From: Flammeovirgaceae bacterium UBA2371
GTDB lineage: Bacteria; Bacteroidota; Bacteroidia; Cytophagales; Cyclobacteriaceae
NCBI GenBank assembly: GCA_002345965.1
Contig: DDTF01000022.1
Coordinates: 5,697 to 69,696, forward strand
DNA length: 64,000 nucleotides
Direction: 5' to 3'
Part shown: one piece after another, positions 35,971 to 44,221 of the stretch
How the letters are laid out: every line of letters starts with the position of its first letter
Position numbering within the stretch: position 1 is the first letter of the stretch
Made by a program: the position numbers and the translations under genes
Notes under the pieces: generated by a model
What the model saw: only the letters and a program-made list of their open reading frames with translations
Told to the model about the DNA's origin: nothing
The model's database searches: none

Positions 35971-37206
35971 TTATACCAGGGAGGCTACTTCCTTACGGGC
36001 ATCGGCTTTGCGAGCGCGGTATTTCACTACTGCCACGCCTGAATTGAGTAATACCAGACCGGTGACAGCACAAATCAACATGATAGCCGCCATGGGTATG
36101 CTAGTGCCATTGTGCAATATACTTACCAGGGCAGAAACAATAGCCCCTACACCCAGTCGGAAACTGCCTAGCAAGGCAGAAGCACTGCCTGCATATTTGG
36201 TAAAGGGTGCCATCGACAAGGCAGTGGTGTTGGGAGACATGATGCCATGGGCGGCCACAAACAAAAAGATGAGGGCGGTAAAACTGTACATGCCGTACCA
36301 GTTGTACCAGGTGCCAATCAACAATACAATGCCCACGATGCTCTGGTGAATCAAGGCCACTTTGATCAACTGTTCACTGTTGAATCGCTTCAACAACACA
36401 TGATTCAATTGCGTGGTGCCTATCATGCCAAATGCCACAAAAGCAAATGCCCATCCATACTGTTGCTCTGAGAGATGGTAGATGTTCATGTATACATCGG
36501 AAGACCCCACGATGTAAGCAAATGGTCCGGCCATGGCGATGCCGCCCGCCAATGTGTAAATAAAAAACTGTGGTTGTTTGGTCACTTCATAAAAATTAGC
36601 CAGCACGGCTTTAGGCTTCAGTGAAATGGAGGGATCCCCTTTTCTGCCTGCAGGCAAAAAGAAATACACTGACGCCATCACGATCAAAGCGATAATGGCC
36701 AACAAGATGAACACCCAGTGCCATCCGATGGACGCGGTAACGTAACCACCGAGTGTAGGCGCAATCATTGGAGAGACTGCGATTACCAATATGATCAGCG
36801 AAAACACCTGGGCTGATTTGTTGACGGGAAAAAGATCACGCACCATGGCCTGAGCAGCCACCATACCCACACAGCCTCCGATGGCCTGCAGGAAACGCAT
36901 CAAGATCAGCGACTCTACTGAATTGGTAAAAGCACATCCGATAGAGGCCAGTATATAGATGACCAAACCGGTGTACAGGGGCGTTCTCCTTCCGAAGCGA
37001 TCGAGCAGCGGACCATAGGCCAACTGCCCTATTGAAATGCCAAAGATATAACTGGTCAGAGACAACTGCACCTGGTCAATGGTAGTGTTGAGGTCGCGCG
37101 CAATGGCTGTGAACCCCGGCAGGTACATGTCTATGGAAAAAGGGCTTATGGTTGCAAGGCCACCCAGGATGAGGATGGTGATGAAGTAATAGCGTTTTCT
37201 AGTCAT
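35971..37206 (-). CDS. Bcr/CflA family multidrug efflux MFS transporter
   Basis: A 411-residue protein with twelve membrane segments. Family motifs include STIDQVQLSLTSYIFGISIGQLAYGPLLDRFGRRTPL (in parts: GQLAYGPLLDRFGRR is the MFS loop 2-3 motif) and RFLQAIGGCVGMVAAQAMVRDLF (in parts), typical of Bcr/CflA drug:H+ antiporters. Substrates in relatives include bicyclomycin, chloramphenicol and florfenicol. It is a single gene with an exact TAACTTTG box 17 bases upstream of the start. Confidence 0.92.
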   Translation of the reverse strand: MTRKRYYFITILILGGLATISPFSIDMYLPGFTAIARDLNTTIDQVQLSLTSYIFGISIGQLAYGPLLDRFGRRTPLYTGLVIYILASIGCAFTNSVESLILMRFLQAIGGCVGMVAAQAMVRDLFPVNKSAQVFSLIILVIAVSPMIAPTLGGYVTASIGWHWVFILLAIIALIVMASVYFFLPAGRKGDPSISLKPKAVLANFYEVTKQPQFFIYTLAGGIAMAGPFAYIVGSSDVYMNIYHLSEQQYGWAFAFVAFGMIGTTQLNHVLLKRFNSEQLIKVALIHQSIVGIVLLIGTWYNWYGMYSFTALIFLFVAAHGIMSPNTTALSMAPFTKYAGSASALLGSFRLGVGAIVSALVSILHNGTSIPMAAIMLICAVTGLVLLNSGVAVVKYRARKADARKEVASLV

Positions 37207-37222
37207 GAAATCAGTACGGCCG

Positions 37223-37230
37223 CAAAGTTA
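37223..37230 (-). promoter_or_regulatory. candidate -7 box of the Bcr/CflA gene
   Basis: TAACTTTG on the minus strand fits TAnnTTTG exactly and lies 17 bases before the start codon. A TTTG box at the usual distance upstream was not seen, so confidence is limited. Confidence 0.3.
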
Positions 37231-37307
37231 ACAGTAACGGAAGTACTGAAGGTTAAGTTCAGGTTTTATTTGATAATGTTATGCAACAAGACTTTACTTT
37301 GTACTGT

Positions 37308-37413
37308 CGTCAGTGCGAGGAATGGAGCGAAGTAATCCTTACCCAATGACAAGTTCTATTTGGGAGATGGCTTCGGCAGCCTGCCCACATGCTTTCCTTG
37401 CCTCGCTAGGACG
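37308..37413. repeat. REP-like palindromic intergenic repeat
   Basis: The element starts CGTCAGTGCGAGGAATGGAG and ends with the imperfect reverse complement (CCTTGCCTCGCTAGGACG). Inner arms GCGAAGTAATCC and GGAGATGGCTTCGGC also pair roughly. The words 'GTCAnTGCGAGG', 'GCGAAGnAATCC' and 'GCTTCG' are those of the dispersed 'TCATTGCGAGGAACGAAGCAATC' repeat class that I know from many bacterial genomes, including Bacteroidota. It lies in the gap between the MFS gene and the second DUF5916 gene. No coding capacity. Confidence 0.6.
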
Positions 37414-37439
37414 GTAGACTGGAACTTCGGTGCTCTCCC

Positions 37440-39647
37440 CTACAACTGAAAGAAATAATTGAACTTCAGCACAATAGACCTGTTCTTCGGGCCAAAGGTT
37501 CCTTCTGTCAGGTAATTGTCGGTATACACCAGAAACAAATCACTCATCGGGCGATAGCGCCACTGGATACGGCTGTTGATGTTGAAGTTATCTGCCTGGG
37601 TATTGTATTGCAGGAAGGTGGTCCAGAACAAGTTGTTGGTGAAGTTCACTTCGAATTTGGGATTGATCAGCCACAAGCGGGTGCTTCCATAAGGATCTCC
37701 CAACCTGATGTCATTCATCTCGAAGCCCATGGCAAAATTGCCCCATGGCTGCACGCGGTAATTCAACGTTGAGCGCAAAGTGGTTTTGTTGCCGGTGTAG
37801 TAAGCTCCGGATACAGCAAACAATTCCAGGTTCAGTTTTCTGCGCAAGTCAGTATTGAATTGGATGTTGTATTCCGTGAAATTGTAATCCCCTACTGGCA
37901 GAGGCGATTCGCTGGTGAGTTGGAACGGAAATAGCAGGCTCACAAAATTATTGTTTACACGGAAGCGCAGTTGGCTGGTATTACGGAAGAAAAAGAAATA
38001 GCGCAAGCGGGTATAGGATTCATTCAGTGTGCCATTGCGCACCCAGTGTACATAATTCTCTAAACCCATCCAGTGGCGTATCACCTTCTTGTTTTGAGGA
38101 AACCAGCTGTAGTCGATGTTGGTGGAAGACTTGGTATAACCGATGGGCACTATAACTTTGTTGATAGGGTCATAGTTATTGAGCCGTCCTACAAAACCCA
38201 TGTCAGCGGTGTAGTTGTCGCCCATGATTTGCAAGCCGTAATTGGCTTGAAATTTCCTTCCGTTGTAGCCCATGCTTCCCACAATGAATTGATTGTCGGT
38301 GGTTACATTCTCCTTGAAGGCATGGTTGTAGCCGGCCTTCCCCACCCATTTGCCATCGTTAGAAATATATTCGAATTCCAGTGTTGCATTACGACCGTAA
38401 TCGGTGCTGCTGAACTCCCCTTCGGTAACACTTTGCCTGTTCACCACCAGCGCTCGTATGGTAGAACGCTTTAATACCCTTCGGTGCAAGGCTGCTGCCG
38501 TATAATTTTGGCCGGGCAATAACGTATCCCCCTTTGTTTGTGCGTTGAGTACGCCTATGCGCCAGTTGCGGTCGAGGTTGCCACTCAAGCGCGCACCATA
38601 AGTTATGGGCACTTTGCTTCCGGTGGCATCCAATCCGATGCGTCTAGAAAAGAAGGGTGCATCGGGAAATGCCCCAAAGTTGGTAAACACATCTGCATTC
38701 TCCAGGAAGAACTGTCTGCGCTCGGGAAAGAAAATAGAAAAACGCGACAAGTTGGTTACTTGCTGATCTACATCGGTTTGTGAGAAGTCAGGATTGACCG
38801 TAAGGTCGAGGTTGAGTGTTGGGGATAATCCTACCTTGGCTTCTCCGCCAAAATCGAAATCTCTTGTTGGCGCAATGTTATTTTGAAAGTCCCTCGCCAC
38901 TGAACTCAATGCGTAAGGGGTAAGCGAGATGTTCATGCCTGTCGGCTCCGGAGCCACTTCCCACAGCAATGAACCAGTGAAACCCAGATCGGTAGGTGAA
39001 AATTGCACGGGCACTTTGGCCCACACATGGCGTTCGTTGGCCTGGCGGTCGCTGCGCCAGAAGTTGATGCCCCAGTTCGTGGCTCCCTTTTTGAAACGAA
39101 TGCTCTTGAATGGAATTGCCATCTCTGCCACCCATCCTTCTTCATTTTGCTTTACCGCTGAATACCATCGCGCATCCCATGAATTGTCAACCGATTGTAC
39201 GAATACACCCTGAGCAGCAGATACCATTGCCTCTGTTTGTGCACCACCCACATTGACACCAAACATATAGCCCAGGGCTTTCTGTCCTACCGGATCCAGC
39301 ACCACACTAAAAGCGTCACTTGCTTCCAGGTCCCCATCTCTTTTTAGGGATTGGATGATGTATTTTCGTGGCCCTTTCATCAATGCTGCGATGTATAGGT
39401 GCTTATCGTCATAGGCTACTTTTACGATTGTGGTGTTGGTGGCCAAGGCATTGTCGGAAGGTGCGTTGAGCCAGAAGTTTTCAGCACTTTGAGCGGTTGA
39501 CCATATCTCCTCATCGAGTACACCATCGATTCGTACTTCCTTTTGGGTGTTGGAGAGGGTTAATTGAAAGTCGTTGCGATTACCCGTTTGGGCCAGACCA
39601 GTTAATGTGTGGATTAGAAGAAAAGGCAGAAGAAAAAGTCTTCTCAT
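37440..39647 (-). CDS. CBM9-like plus DUF5916 outer membrane protein, second copy
   Basis: Start at the ATG at 39647, which opens a signal peptide (MRRLFLLPFLLIHTLTGLAQ); the longer frame to 39704 places it internally. The 735-residue protein has the CBM9-like domain (DGVLDEEIWSTAQSAENFW, KVAYDDKHLYIAALM) and the DUF5916 barrel with DLTVNPDFSQTDVDQQVTNLS (in parts), FFPERRQFFLENAD and FFSRRIGLD. It shares these blocks with the 26.5-29.1 kb protein but is otherwise diverged. Function unknown; outer membrane location inferred. No partner gene is coupled to it. Confidence 0.9.
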   Translation of the reverse strand: MRRLFLLPFLLIHTLTGLAQTGNRNDFQLTLSNTQKEVRIDGVLDEEIWSTAQSAENFWLNAPSDNALATNTTIVKVAYDDKHLYIAALMKGPRKYIIQSLKRDGDLEASDAFSVVLDPVGQKALGYMFGVNVGGAQTEAMVSAAQGVFVQSVDNSWDARWYSAVKQNEEGWVAEMAIPFKSIRFKKGATNWGINFWRSDRQANERHVWAKVPVQFSPTDLGFTGSLLWEVAPEPTGMNISLTPYALSSVARDFQNNIAPTRDFDFGGEAKVGLSPTLNLDLTVNPDFSQTDVDQQVTNLSRFSIFFPERRQFFLENADVFTNFGAFPDAPFFSRRIGLDATGSKVPITYGARLSGNLDRNWRIGVLNAQTKGDTLLPGQNYTAAALHRRVLKRSTIRALVVNRQSVTEGEFSSTDYGRNATLEFEYISNDGKWVGKAGYNHAFKENVTTDNQFIVGSMGYNGRKFQANYGLQIMGDNYTADMGFVGRLNNYDPINKVIVPIGYTKSSTNIDYSWFPQNKKVIRHWMGLENYVHWVRNGTLNESYTRLRYFFFFRNTSQLRFRVNNNFVSLLFPFQLTSESPLPVGDYNFTEYNIQFNTDLRRKLNLELFAVSGAYYTGNKTTLRSTLNYRVQPWGNFAMGFEMNDIRLGDPYGSTRLWLINPKFEVNFTNNLFWTTFLQYNTQADNFNINSRIQWRYRPMSDLFLVYTDNYLTEGTFGPKNRSIVLKFNYFFQL

Positions 39648-39803
39648 GATCAAAATAAAATATCGGGTGTCAATATGATTTATTGCAGCACTTATACCTA
39701 ACAACTTAGGGCAGTCGGTCTATTTTCCTGCTGAAATGCCGGAAATTAACACTTTATTATACTTGGTGAGGGTATTATATAATGGCCAATTCAATTGGAT
39801 GTA

Positions 39804-40802
39804 TTACTTAATTGATGAAGGGCTAATGCCGTATCTCCTTTTGAAAGCGGTACTGAAGTGGTGCGGGTTTTTGTATCCCAGCACATGGGCCACTTCTACC
39901 ACCATTTTATTTTCATCCAGCAGTAAATTTCTGGCGTATTCCATTCTCAAATCAGAAAGGTATTCGAATACACTTGTGCCGAACAGCTTTTTGAATTGTG
40001 TCATGAGCTTGTTGGTGTTTAGTCCGAAGTGTTTTGCCAATTGAATCATGGAGTGATCCTCCAAAAAAGTTTTGGTCAGGTGGTCCCTTAGGCCATACAT
40101 CACTTCCATATCTCTTTTTGTAAATCCATCAGGTGTGGTTTCTTCCTGATTGAAGAGTGCATTCATCTGCAGGTACACCAGCTGAGCAAAAGAAGATTCG
40201 ATCAACATGTTTGCCCACTTCCCTTTTATTTGACAATCGAAGATGTTTTGCAGTGCGCGTTCCTGACCCAGCGTGATGGGTTTGGCTTGCGTACCGATCA
40301 GCGAGATTTGCTTATCCAAGTGGTGTCGGATTTTGTCTGCCCATTTTTCATTCTCAGGCAGGATCTCATTTAATAAATCTGCGCGGTAGGAAAAATGAAC
40401 AAAGTTCAGTTTAGTATGTGCAGGCAGGTAATGTTCTGCCTCGTTGTGCGGATCGTATTTGAAATTGTGCGACTTGTTGAAGGTACCTATAGGACCATGA
40501 TGGCCTGGCAAGTGGGAGAATAATTTGGATTCTATAAAAAAGCAACTACCCAGGTACTTGCCGCCATTTTTCTCCTGATACACCAACCGGGCATCGCGGT
40601 AAAGGGTACCCTCAAATGCCCGTAAGGAAAAGCTGGGGAGTATCATATCCAAGCTTTTATCTACCTCCCCCAGAGTGTCTACATGGTTTTTAGCTATATC
40701 CGCACCATCGAAAAGCTCGGCCAATGGCAACCCCGACACTTCCGAATCTCCATGAAGGGGTAACTCGGGTTGATCCAACTTGATAAAATTGGGTTTAAGC
40801 AT
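39804..40802 (-). CDS. AraC-family transcriptional regulator
   Basis: A 332-residue regulator. The C-terminal 100 residues hold two helix-turn-helix motifs: IQLAKHFGLNTNKLMTQFKKLFG and VVEVAHVLGYKNPHHFSTAFKRRYG (each in parts), the second being the conserved AraC signature with the final GISPS. The N-terminal 220 residues form a ligand or signal domain without a recognised family. It is divergent from the cytochrome c gene 204 bases away and could control it or the DUF5916 gene; neither is shown. Confidence 0.9.
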   Translation of the reverse strand: MLKPNFIKLDQPELPLHGDSEVSGLPLAELFDGADIAKNHVDTLGEVDKSLDMILPSFSLRAFEGTLYRDARLVYQEKNGGKYLGSCFFIESKLFSHLPGHHGPIGTFNKSHNFKYDPHNEAEHYLPAHTKLNFVHFSYRADLLNEILPENEKWADKIRHHLDKQISLIGTQAKPITLGQERALQNIFDCQIKGKWANMLIESSFAQLVYLQMNALFNQEETTPDGFTKRDMEVMYGLRDHLTKTFLEDHSMIQLAKHFGLNTNKLMTQFKKLFGTSVFEYLSDLRMEYARNLLLDENKMVVEVAHVLGYKNPHHFSTAFKRRYGISPSSIK

Positions 40803-41005
40803 TCAATCCAAAATTGATCATGGAGAGGTTACACGAAAATGTTTAAACATAGGTTACAAAAACCGATTAAATCTTCCTATTGCCGTTCTTCATTCAATAA
40901 AGGTGGTTTTGCGTAGTTCATTCTCTTTTTATCGTAGGTCGCGGGAGGGCCCAGGCACGTAAAATTGCACAGAATTGAAAAATACGGATTAACCCAAAAT
41001 CAAAA

Positions 41006-41722
41006 ATGAAAACGATTATTCACAGATTATTTGTAACCAACTATCTGTTAGAACGCTCAGAATCAAATACTAATAACAACTCATTGCAAGTAGTGCATCA
41101 AGCCCTGGCGAATGGCAAAACCGCCAAGGCAGTGCGGGCAAGTGCATTGGCCGTGGGTACTGCGTTAGCGATTATGACCGCATTGATCATGACTTCCTGT
41201 ACACCACAAAAGACTGAAGCCACCACACCTGCGCTGTCGAAAGAGGCATTGGTCGCAAGAGGAGCCTACCTGGTAACTACCAGTGCGTGCCACGATTGTC
41301 ATTCTCCAAAAATTATGACGCCTCATGGTCCTATTGTTGATACCACGAGGATGTTGTCCGGTCATCCGGCCAACGACCCTGTTCCTCCTGTAGCAAAAAC
41401 AGACGATTGGATTTTGTTCGGCAACGACTTTACTACTGGCGCAGGACCCTGGGGTGTTTCATTTGCCGCTAACCTTACTCCACATGAAACCGGAACAGGA
41501 AACTGGAGCTTCGAACAATTTAAAACTGCGATACGCAAAGGAAAATATAAAGGATTGGAAGGTAGCCGCTCTTTGTTGCCTCCTATGCCATGGGAGATGT
41601 ACAGGAACTTTACAGACGAGGACCTGTTAGCCATCTTCACTTTTCTTCAATCCATTAAACCGATTGACAATCTGGTACCACAACCAATTGCACCGGGTGA
41701 TGTAGTCTATGCATCAAAATAA
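41006..41722 (+). CDS. lipoprotein c-type cytochrome with an unusually long N-terminus
   Basis: A 238-residue protein with one haem c motif (CHDCH) preceded by RGAYLVTTSA, a likely Met ligand in PPMPWEMY and a C-terminal helix DEDLLAIFTFLQSIKP, together one class I cytochrome c domain. A hydrophobic stretch ends in MTSC, a lipobox, at about residue 69. The 45 or so residues before it (polar, MKTIIHRLFVTNYLLERSE) are odd for a lipoprotein signal; a later GTG or ATG start is possible, for example in the VRASALAVG region. It probably carries electrons in the periplasm or to an envelope enzyme. Confidence 0.82.
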   Translation: MKTIIHRLFVTNYLLERSESNTNNNSLQVVHQALANGKTAKAVRASALAVGTALAIMTALIMTSCTPQKTEATTPALSKEALVARGAYLVTTSACHDCHSPKIMTPHGPIVDTTRMLSGHPANDPVPPVAKTDDWILFGNDFTTGAGPWGVSFAANLTPHETGTGNWSFEQFKTAIRKGKYKGLEGSRSLLPPMPWEMYRNFTDEDLLAIFTFLQSIKPIDNLVPQPIAPGDVVYASK

Positions 41723-41728
41723 GAGATC

Positions 41729-41830
41729 ATGATAGCCTTCATCATTCTTTTTGGAGTTGTTATCATGGTGAGTACAGTGGTGATTTTTTCTCTGCTGTTG
41801 ATGTTGCGAAAGCACAAAGTTTACAGGTAG
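41729..41830 (+). CDS. 33-residue single-pass membrane peptide
   Basis: The ATG at 41729 follows an AAGAGA purine stretch and lies 6 bases after the cytochrome stop. The product is one hydrophobic helix (IAFIILFGVVIMVSTVV and IFSLLLMLL-like continuation) closed by a basic tail RKHKVYR, which fits a membrane peptide with the C-terminus inside. It ends directly before a strong terminator, so it is inside the transcript of the cytochrome. It could be an assembly or stability subunit for an envelope complex. No homologue is recognised. Confidence 0.6.
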   Translation: MIAFIILFGVVIMVSTVVIFSLLLMLRKHKVYR

Positions 41831-41831
41831 T

Positions 41832-41871
41832 AAAAAAAGCCCTCCCGAAAATTATCGGGAGGGCTTTTTTT
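41832..41871. terminator. bidirectional rho-independent terminator
   Basis: A perfect ten-pair stem GCCCTCCCGA / TCGGGAGGGC with an AAATTA loop is flanked by seven A residues on the left and seven T residues on the right. It therefore ends both the cytochrome transcript (plus) and the convergent lipoprotein gene (minus). Confidence 0.92.
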
Positions 41872-41886
41872 CTAAGCAAGGGGCCG

Positions 41887-42663
41887 TTATATAACCTTGA
41901 AAAAGAATTGGGTAGTATGGCTACCTGAATCCCCATGATAGAATGTTGTTTTTGTCACCATCGATTGAACGTAGCCTAAATCATTATAAGTATAATTAAA
42001 TGCTTCAATTACAAATGGAGTGTTTTGTGCGTTCAACATTTCAATTTTACCTGGGTTGTTGATACTGCCTTTGTGAAATGGGTTCAATACCTGATGGCCA
42101 AGTGCGCCCATACCTTTTTTATTGTCATAGTCAGAATAATTAAAGGTTGAGACTAGCTGTTGCTCTGAATTTACAAAATCATAATTTTTGACTTCCAATA
42201 TATTTCCATCCTCGTCATAACGATAAGTGGTCTTACCTTCCGCTTCTTTTCCTGTGTCTTTGTGGATAGACATTACATTCGAAATCATCCTGTTCTGCGC
42301 ATCATAGGTAAACTCATAGGTGAGCGTTAGTTTGCCCTCTTCAAACGTTTGGGTATTCCTAATCAGGTTATTCTCATAGTTGTACACGTAAGTTACTCCA
42401 AAGTTGGTAGTACAGCTGGTCAGTTGGCCCTTGTTGTCATAGGCATAATTATATTCCGTAACAGTTACATTTCCATCTACAAACGTTGTTGTTCTTTTTA
42501 CCTGGGTAATTTGGTTTTTGTCGTTGTACTTGAATTCCTCCACAAAGTTTTTTTCTTCAATACGTTCCAGCAGTACTTGTGGCTCTTCTATTTTGATGAT
42601 TTCTTCCCTACAAGACTCAAGTGACAGCAAGGCTACTACAAAAAGGGGTACTACAAATTTCAT
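41887..42663 (-). CDS. lipoprotein with YD/RHS-like repeats
   Basis: A 258-residue lipoprotein (MKFVVPLFVVALLSLESC) followed by acidic REEIIKIEEP. The body repeats the pattern Y-x-Y-D-x-x-x-Q/G-x-L/I, for example FKYNDKNQITQVKR, YAYDNKGQLTSC, FTYDAQNRMISNV, YRYDEDGNILEV and YTYNDLGYVQS. This is the YD-repeat rhythm of RHS proteins, here as a short beta-rich chain without a toxin tip. It is on the same strand as SusD and SusC but separated from them by a terminator, so it is probably its own unit. Confidence 0.8.
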   Translation of the reverse strand: MKFVVPLFVVALLSLESCREEIIKIEEPQVLLERIEEKNFVEEFKYNDKNQITQVKRTTTFVDGNVTVTEYNYAYDNKGQLTSCTTNFGVTYVYNYENNLIRNTQTFEEGKLTLTYEFTYDAQNRMISNVMSIHKDTGKEAEGKTTYRYDEDGNILEVKNYDFVNSEQQLVSTFNYSDYDNKKGMGALGHQVLNPFHKGSINNPGKIEMLNAQNTPFVIEAFNYTYNDLGYVQSMVTKTTFYHGDSGSHTTQFFFKVI

Positions 42664-42756
42664 ACAGTTAATTGATATGGGTTAATTAGTCACAGGCTAA
42701 TACGGAACCGGTTGAAATAAGTTGTTACCAACACCCCTTCTCAGGTAGGATTTTTA

Positions 42757-42791
42757 TAAAAAAAAGGGCTGTCCGTTAAGACAGCCCTTTT
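42757..42791 (-). terminator. terminator of the SusC-SusD operon
   Basis: A perfect eleven-pair stem (AAAGGGCTGTC and GACAGCCCTTT) with a six-base loop lies 23 bases after the SusD stop. Read on the minus strand it is followed by eight T residues, so it ends the SusCD transcript. Confidence 0.9.
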
Positions 42792-42813
42792 CCATTTATG
42801 ATTTGATAGATGT

Positions 42814-44217
42814 TTATTTATTCACGGCTGTTACCGCAAATATCCCTGGTTCAGGAGAAGGTGCATTGCTGTTGGCATTCAACTCATCCTGTGCATAAGG
42901 AAAACGCTCTGGGTATTGTGTGAAAGTTGCGCTGTTAATTGGAAATGGCACTGACAAATCACTGTCACTTTTCCTGACGCGTCTTGCATCGTTAAATGGT
43001 ATAAACGTACCATATAATGAAACATATCTTTCTTCAATCACCTCACGCAAAAAAGCACGGATAGGCGCAATGTTATCTGCATTTTCAATGCCCCCCGCGT
43101 CAAAGTCTGTTGCTACATAGGCAGTATATTGAGTAACATCACTCGGTGCCACTTTAGTAAATGCCGCTCCTGAGTTCAGGTGGGCTCTGAGTGTATTCAG
43201 GTGCCCCAGACCAGTAGCCAAATTAACTGTTCTTGCGCCAGCTTCAGCCAGAATAAGCAAATTCTCTTCATAAGTTACCAATGGCATCGGAGCTGTAGCT
43301 TTTGCAACACCCAACTCACTGCTTGGCGCGTTTCCTATAATGGTGTAATACTTGGAACGAGCTTGTTCATTGGTTTTCGCGTTGTTTCTGGACCCAGCCC
43401 CTGCAGCGATTAAGGTAGAGAGGTATGTACCTGTTGTGCTCATGTAATCATTCCTTTCCCCTACGAAAACGTTGAGTAGATTGGTGTTACCATTCGCAGA
43501 AGTACCCGCTGGCTTAAACTTCATGGAATTGGCATTAGAAGCTATTCCAGACTGAGCAGCTGTATAGGCGTTGGCATACTCTTTCGTATCCATATAAAAG
43601 CGAGCCTTCAGCGTATAAGCAGTTTGAATCCACTTGGTTTTATTTCCACTGTGAAAAATTTCGTTGGAAATTGATGGATTACCTGGTATGCTATTCAAAT
43701 CAGCGATTGCACCGTCCAACAAAGTTTGCAATGCTGCAAACACAGCAGTCTGGCTATCGAATACTGGGTCTTCAATCTTCTCCTCTGCATCGGCAGCCTG
43801 AGAATATGGAATGTCTCCAAATATTTCGGCAGCAGTTCCTACCGCATGGGCCTCCAAAATTTTGCTAATACCCACATAGATAGGGAATTCAGACAGCTCG
43901 ACTTGCATCAGTCTGCATTGCTTTACAATACCCTGATAAATATAGCTCCATGTGCTATTGGTCTCTTCAGTACTGATATTGTATTCGTTTAAGCTTTTAT
44001 ATAGCAATAATTTACCGCTATACTGACCTGTCCACATACCTGATATACGTTGCAAGTGACTTACCTGCACAGTGACATTGGCCAGCTCTGCCCCAATCAA
44101 TAACAAATCCGCTGGAGCCTCTGTTGGCTCATTGGGGTTCACATTGATGTCTTCTAAAATGCTCTCACATCTTGTAAAGACAAGAAGTGGAATTAATATT
44201 AATAATATCTTTTTCAT
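42814..44217 (-). CDS. SusD/RagB-family nutrient-binding outer membrane lipoprotein
   Basis: A 467-residue lipoprotein (MKKILLILIPLLVFTRC) of the SusD-like type: DINVNPNEPTEAPADLLL after the lipid cysteine, LQRISGMWTGQYSG, helical TPR-like repeats in the middle (AYTLKARFYMDTKEYANAYTAAQSG in parts) and LPEER-type ending APSPEPG. SusD proteins sit on the SusC barrel at the cell surface and bind the ligand. The start lies 4 bases after the SusC stop, so the two genes are coupled. The ligand is unknown; no glycoside hydrolase is nearby. Confidence 0.93.
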   Translation of the reverse strand: MKKILLILIPLLVFTRCESILEDINVNPNEPTEAPADLLLIGAELANVTVQVSHLQRISGMWTGQYSGKLLLYKSLNEYNISTEETNSTWSYIYQGIVKQCRLMQVELSEFPIYVGISKILEAHAVGTAAEIFGDIPYSQAADAEEKIEDPVFDSQTAVFAALQTLLDGAIADLNSIPGNPSISNEIFHSGNKTKWIQTAYTLKARFYMDTKEYANAYTAAQSGIASNANSMKFKPAGTSANGNTNLLNVFVGERNDYMSTTGTYLSTLIAAGAGSRNNAKTNEQARSKYYTIIGNAPSSELGVAKATAPMPLVTYEENLLILAEAGARTVNLATGLGHLNTLRAHLNSGAAFTKVAPSDVTQYTAYVATDFDAGGIENADNIAPIRAFLREVIEERYVSLYGTFIPFNDARRVRKSDSDLSVPFPINSATFTQYPERFPYAQDELNANSNAPSPEPGIFAVTAVNK

Positions 44218-44221
44218 AGAC

